A stretch of DNA of 64,000 nucleotides from Capnocytophaga periodontitidis (GTDB lineage Bacteria; Bacteroidota; Bacteroidia; Flavobacteriales; Flavobacteriaceae): positions 62,001-126,000 of the forward strand of contig NZ_JAEFDB010000004.1 of the NCBI RefSeq assembly GCF_016126015.1, written 5' to 3'. The translations under genes were made by a program, and so were the position numbers. Of this stretch, positions 62,798 through 64,000 are shown in pieces. The notes under the pieces are model-generated. The model was given only the letters and a program-made list of their open reading frames with translations, ran no database searches and was not told where the DNA came from. Position 1 is the first letter of the stretch, and the number at the start of each line of letters is the position of its first letter.

Positions 62798-64000
62798 TTA
62801 CTTGTCCATTCGCACGATGCGTGGCTGGAAAGTACCGATGATATCTACTAAATCGCTTTGGGAAGCCATTACAGTTTCTATGTTTTTATAGGCCATAGGA
62901 GCTTCTTCGGCATTGCCCCCAATGAGGGTAATATCTTTGGCTTTGAGGGCTTTTTTGATATCGGAATTGGTAAAGCGGTTCTTGCTCTCATTGCGCGAGA
63001 AAGCGCGCCCTGCTCCGTGTGAAGCCGAATTGAAACTTTCGGCATTGCCCTTGCCTCGCACAATATAGCCGGCATCGGTCATTGAGGCAGGGATAATACC
63101 CAATACTCCCTCGCCAGCAGGGGTAGCCCCTTTGCGGTGTACAACTACCTCCTTGCCATCGTGAATTTCTTTCCACGCAAAATTGTGGTGGTTCTCGATA
63201 CGCGCCCTCAATCGTCCACCCACGGCGCGAATAAGTCGGCGGTGGATATCATCGTGGCAGGCAGAAGCGTAATCGCCTGCGAGGTTCATAGCCGTCCAAT
63301 ACTCTAACCCTAAGTGAGTGCTGAGGTCGAGCCACGCAAACTGTTGGGCTTCTTTGGGTAGCGGACATTGTTCGGCTGCCACGCGCACGTAATACTGAGC
63401 AATTTCAGCACCAAAACCACGCGAACCGCTATGCGAAAGAATACCGAGGTATTTTCCTTTGGGTAAGCCTATTTGTGGGTCGTCTGCCAAAAGTTCTACC
63501 TCGCCAAATTCTACAAAGTGATTGCCACTACCTGAAGTACCCATCTGCTTGATTGCCTTATCTTTCAATCGCTTGAGAATAGGAATCAGTGAAAAAGTAT
63601 CGCGCTCGAAAATCTCGTGGTCTACGTGTGATTTGTGGGTTTCGTACATACCGAACTTCGTATGTTCCACAAGGGCTTTCTCGTACTTATCACGCGCCCC
63701 CGAAAGGTAGGATACAGGGATATCCAAGATGCTGAGGCACATACGGCAACCGATGTCCAAGCCTACCCCATAAGGAATCACGGCATTCTCCACCGCCAGC
63801 ACGCCCCCTATGGGCAAACCATAGCCACTATGGGCATCGGGCATTAAGGCACCGCCAACCGAAATAGGGAGTTTGAGAGCCGTGTAGAGTTGCGTTTTTG
63901 CCTCTTCGGTGATGTCGTCGCCAAAGATGTGATAAGGGGCACGGGTAGCGTTGAGCTGTCGTTTTTCGGTTTTAGTAGACGAAAGCAGCGCTTCGGCTAT
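62798..64000 (-). CDS. rtcB: RtcB-family RNA-splicing ligase, cut by the right edge
   Basis: About 400 codons are present; the frame is open to base 64000 (KTEKRQLNATRAPYHIFGDD, LKLPISVGGALMPDAHSGYG), so the N-terminus lies outside. RtcB features: PDAHSGYGLPIGGVLA, the Mn-binding Cys in VGLDIGCRM, TSGSGNHFVEFGE, LSHSGSRGFG, ENHHNFAW, RKGATPAGEG, and the guanylylated His in SASHGAGRAFSR. Joins RNA 2',3'-cyclic phosphate and 5'-OH ends using GTP. Often in repair of RNAs cut by toxins; a toxin-antitoxin pair is 130 bases downstream, but a link is speculation. Confidence 0.95.
   Translation of the reverse strand: MAEALLSSTKTEKRQLNATRAPYHIFGDDITEEAKTQLYTALKLPISVGGALMPDAHSGYGLPIGGVLAVENAVIPYGVGLDIGCRMCLSILDIPVSYLSGARDKYEKALVEHTKFGMYETHKSHVDHEIFERDTFSLIPILKRLKDKAIKQMGTSGSGNHFVEFGEVELLADDPQIGLPKGKYLGILSHSGSRGFGAEIAQYYVRVAAEQCPLPKEAQQFAWLDLSTHLGLEYWTAMNLAGDYASACHDDIHRRLIRAVGGRLRARIENHHNFAWKEIHDGKEVVVHRKGATPAGEGVLGIIPASMTDAGYIVRGKGNAESFNSASHGAGRAFSRNESKNRFTNSDIKKALKAKDITLIGGNAEEAPMAYKNIETVMASQSDLVDIIGTFQPRIVRMDK

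Overview
The window looks like a chromosomal segment of a Flavobacteriia member of the Bacteroidota, most probably Capnocytophaga or a close relative. The reasons are the TAnnTTTG promoter boxes in front of many genes, the absence of Shine-Dalgarno sequences, a SusC/SusD outer-membrane system, many small lipoproteins with a Lys/Asp-rich stretch after the lipobox Cys, a type III glutamine synthetase, and a left-edge aromatic amino acid ammonia-lyase close to the flavobacterial tyrosine ammonia-lyase of flexirubin/aryl-polyene pigment pathways. The genus is an inference; no rRNA or tRNA gene was seen.

Layout. 0-10.5 kb: ammonia-lyase fragment (minus), then plus-strand secreted proteins, a PLP-homeostasis protein, a histone-deacetylase-like hydrolase, a small run of immunity-like genes including a frameshifted pseudogene, a large secreted protein with a TPR-like tail, and an AraC/GyrI regulator with a membrane protein. 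10.7-13.4 kb: three tandem lipocalin-like lipoproteins. 13.9-24.9 kb: a polysaccharide utilization locus (SusC, SusD, SusE-like, GH66 dextranase, GH97 alpha-glucosidase), best read as a dextran/alpha-1,6-glucan system, with a membrane TPR-HTH regulator at 26.1-27.7 kb. Between enzymes and regulator lie a candidate structured RNA and a hicAB toxin-antitoxin cassette framed by 33-bp direct repeats. 27.7-32.8 kb: an orphan antitoxin, an SH3-like lipoprotein, galE, two tiny genes, an antitoxin with a decayed PIN toxin, an NmrA-like reductase and a CDP-alcohol phosphatidyltransferase. 32.9-37.6 kb: a low-GC accessory island of immunity-like proteins and lipoproteins in which four gene-to-gene gaps carry the same GC-rich repeat. 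37.7-45.6 kb: CPBP protease, TonB-dependent receptor, a three-gene type II restriction-modification operon, glutamine synthetase III. 45.9-58.1 kb: lipoproteins, Uma2 nuclease, membrane-AraC regulator, DAACS symporter, nitroreductase, a CrtI-type/ferredoxin-reductase-type fusion flavoprotein divergent from a PAS-LuxR regulator, and a family of three related lipoproteins. 58.2-64 kb: MutS, aquaporin Z, a PIN toxin with its antitoxin, and RtcB cut by the right edge.

How genes may work together. The PUL would bind alpha-glucan at the surface (SusD/SusE-like), cut it with the GH66 lipoprotein, import oligosaccharides through SusC and finish them with GH97. The most unusual content is non-coding: (i) a CT/GA-rich hairpin just upstream of six lipoprotein genes; (ii) several families of degenerate 7-nt and 9-nt repeats filling gaps and sometimes entering coding ends; (iii) dispersed hairpins with covarying stems; (iv) repeats at the borders of the immunity-like island. 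The most interesting protein-level signal is a set of three paralogous short antitoxin-like proteins with a shared N-terminus: one beside an intact PIN toxin, one beside a PIN remnant, one alone. All functions are read from sequence alone.
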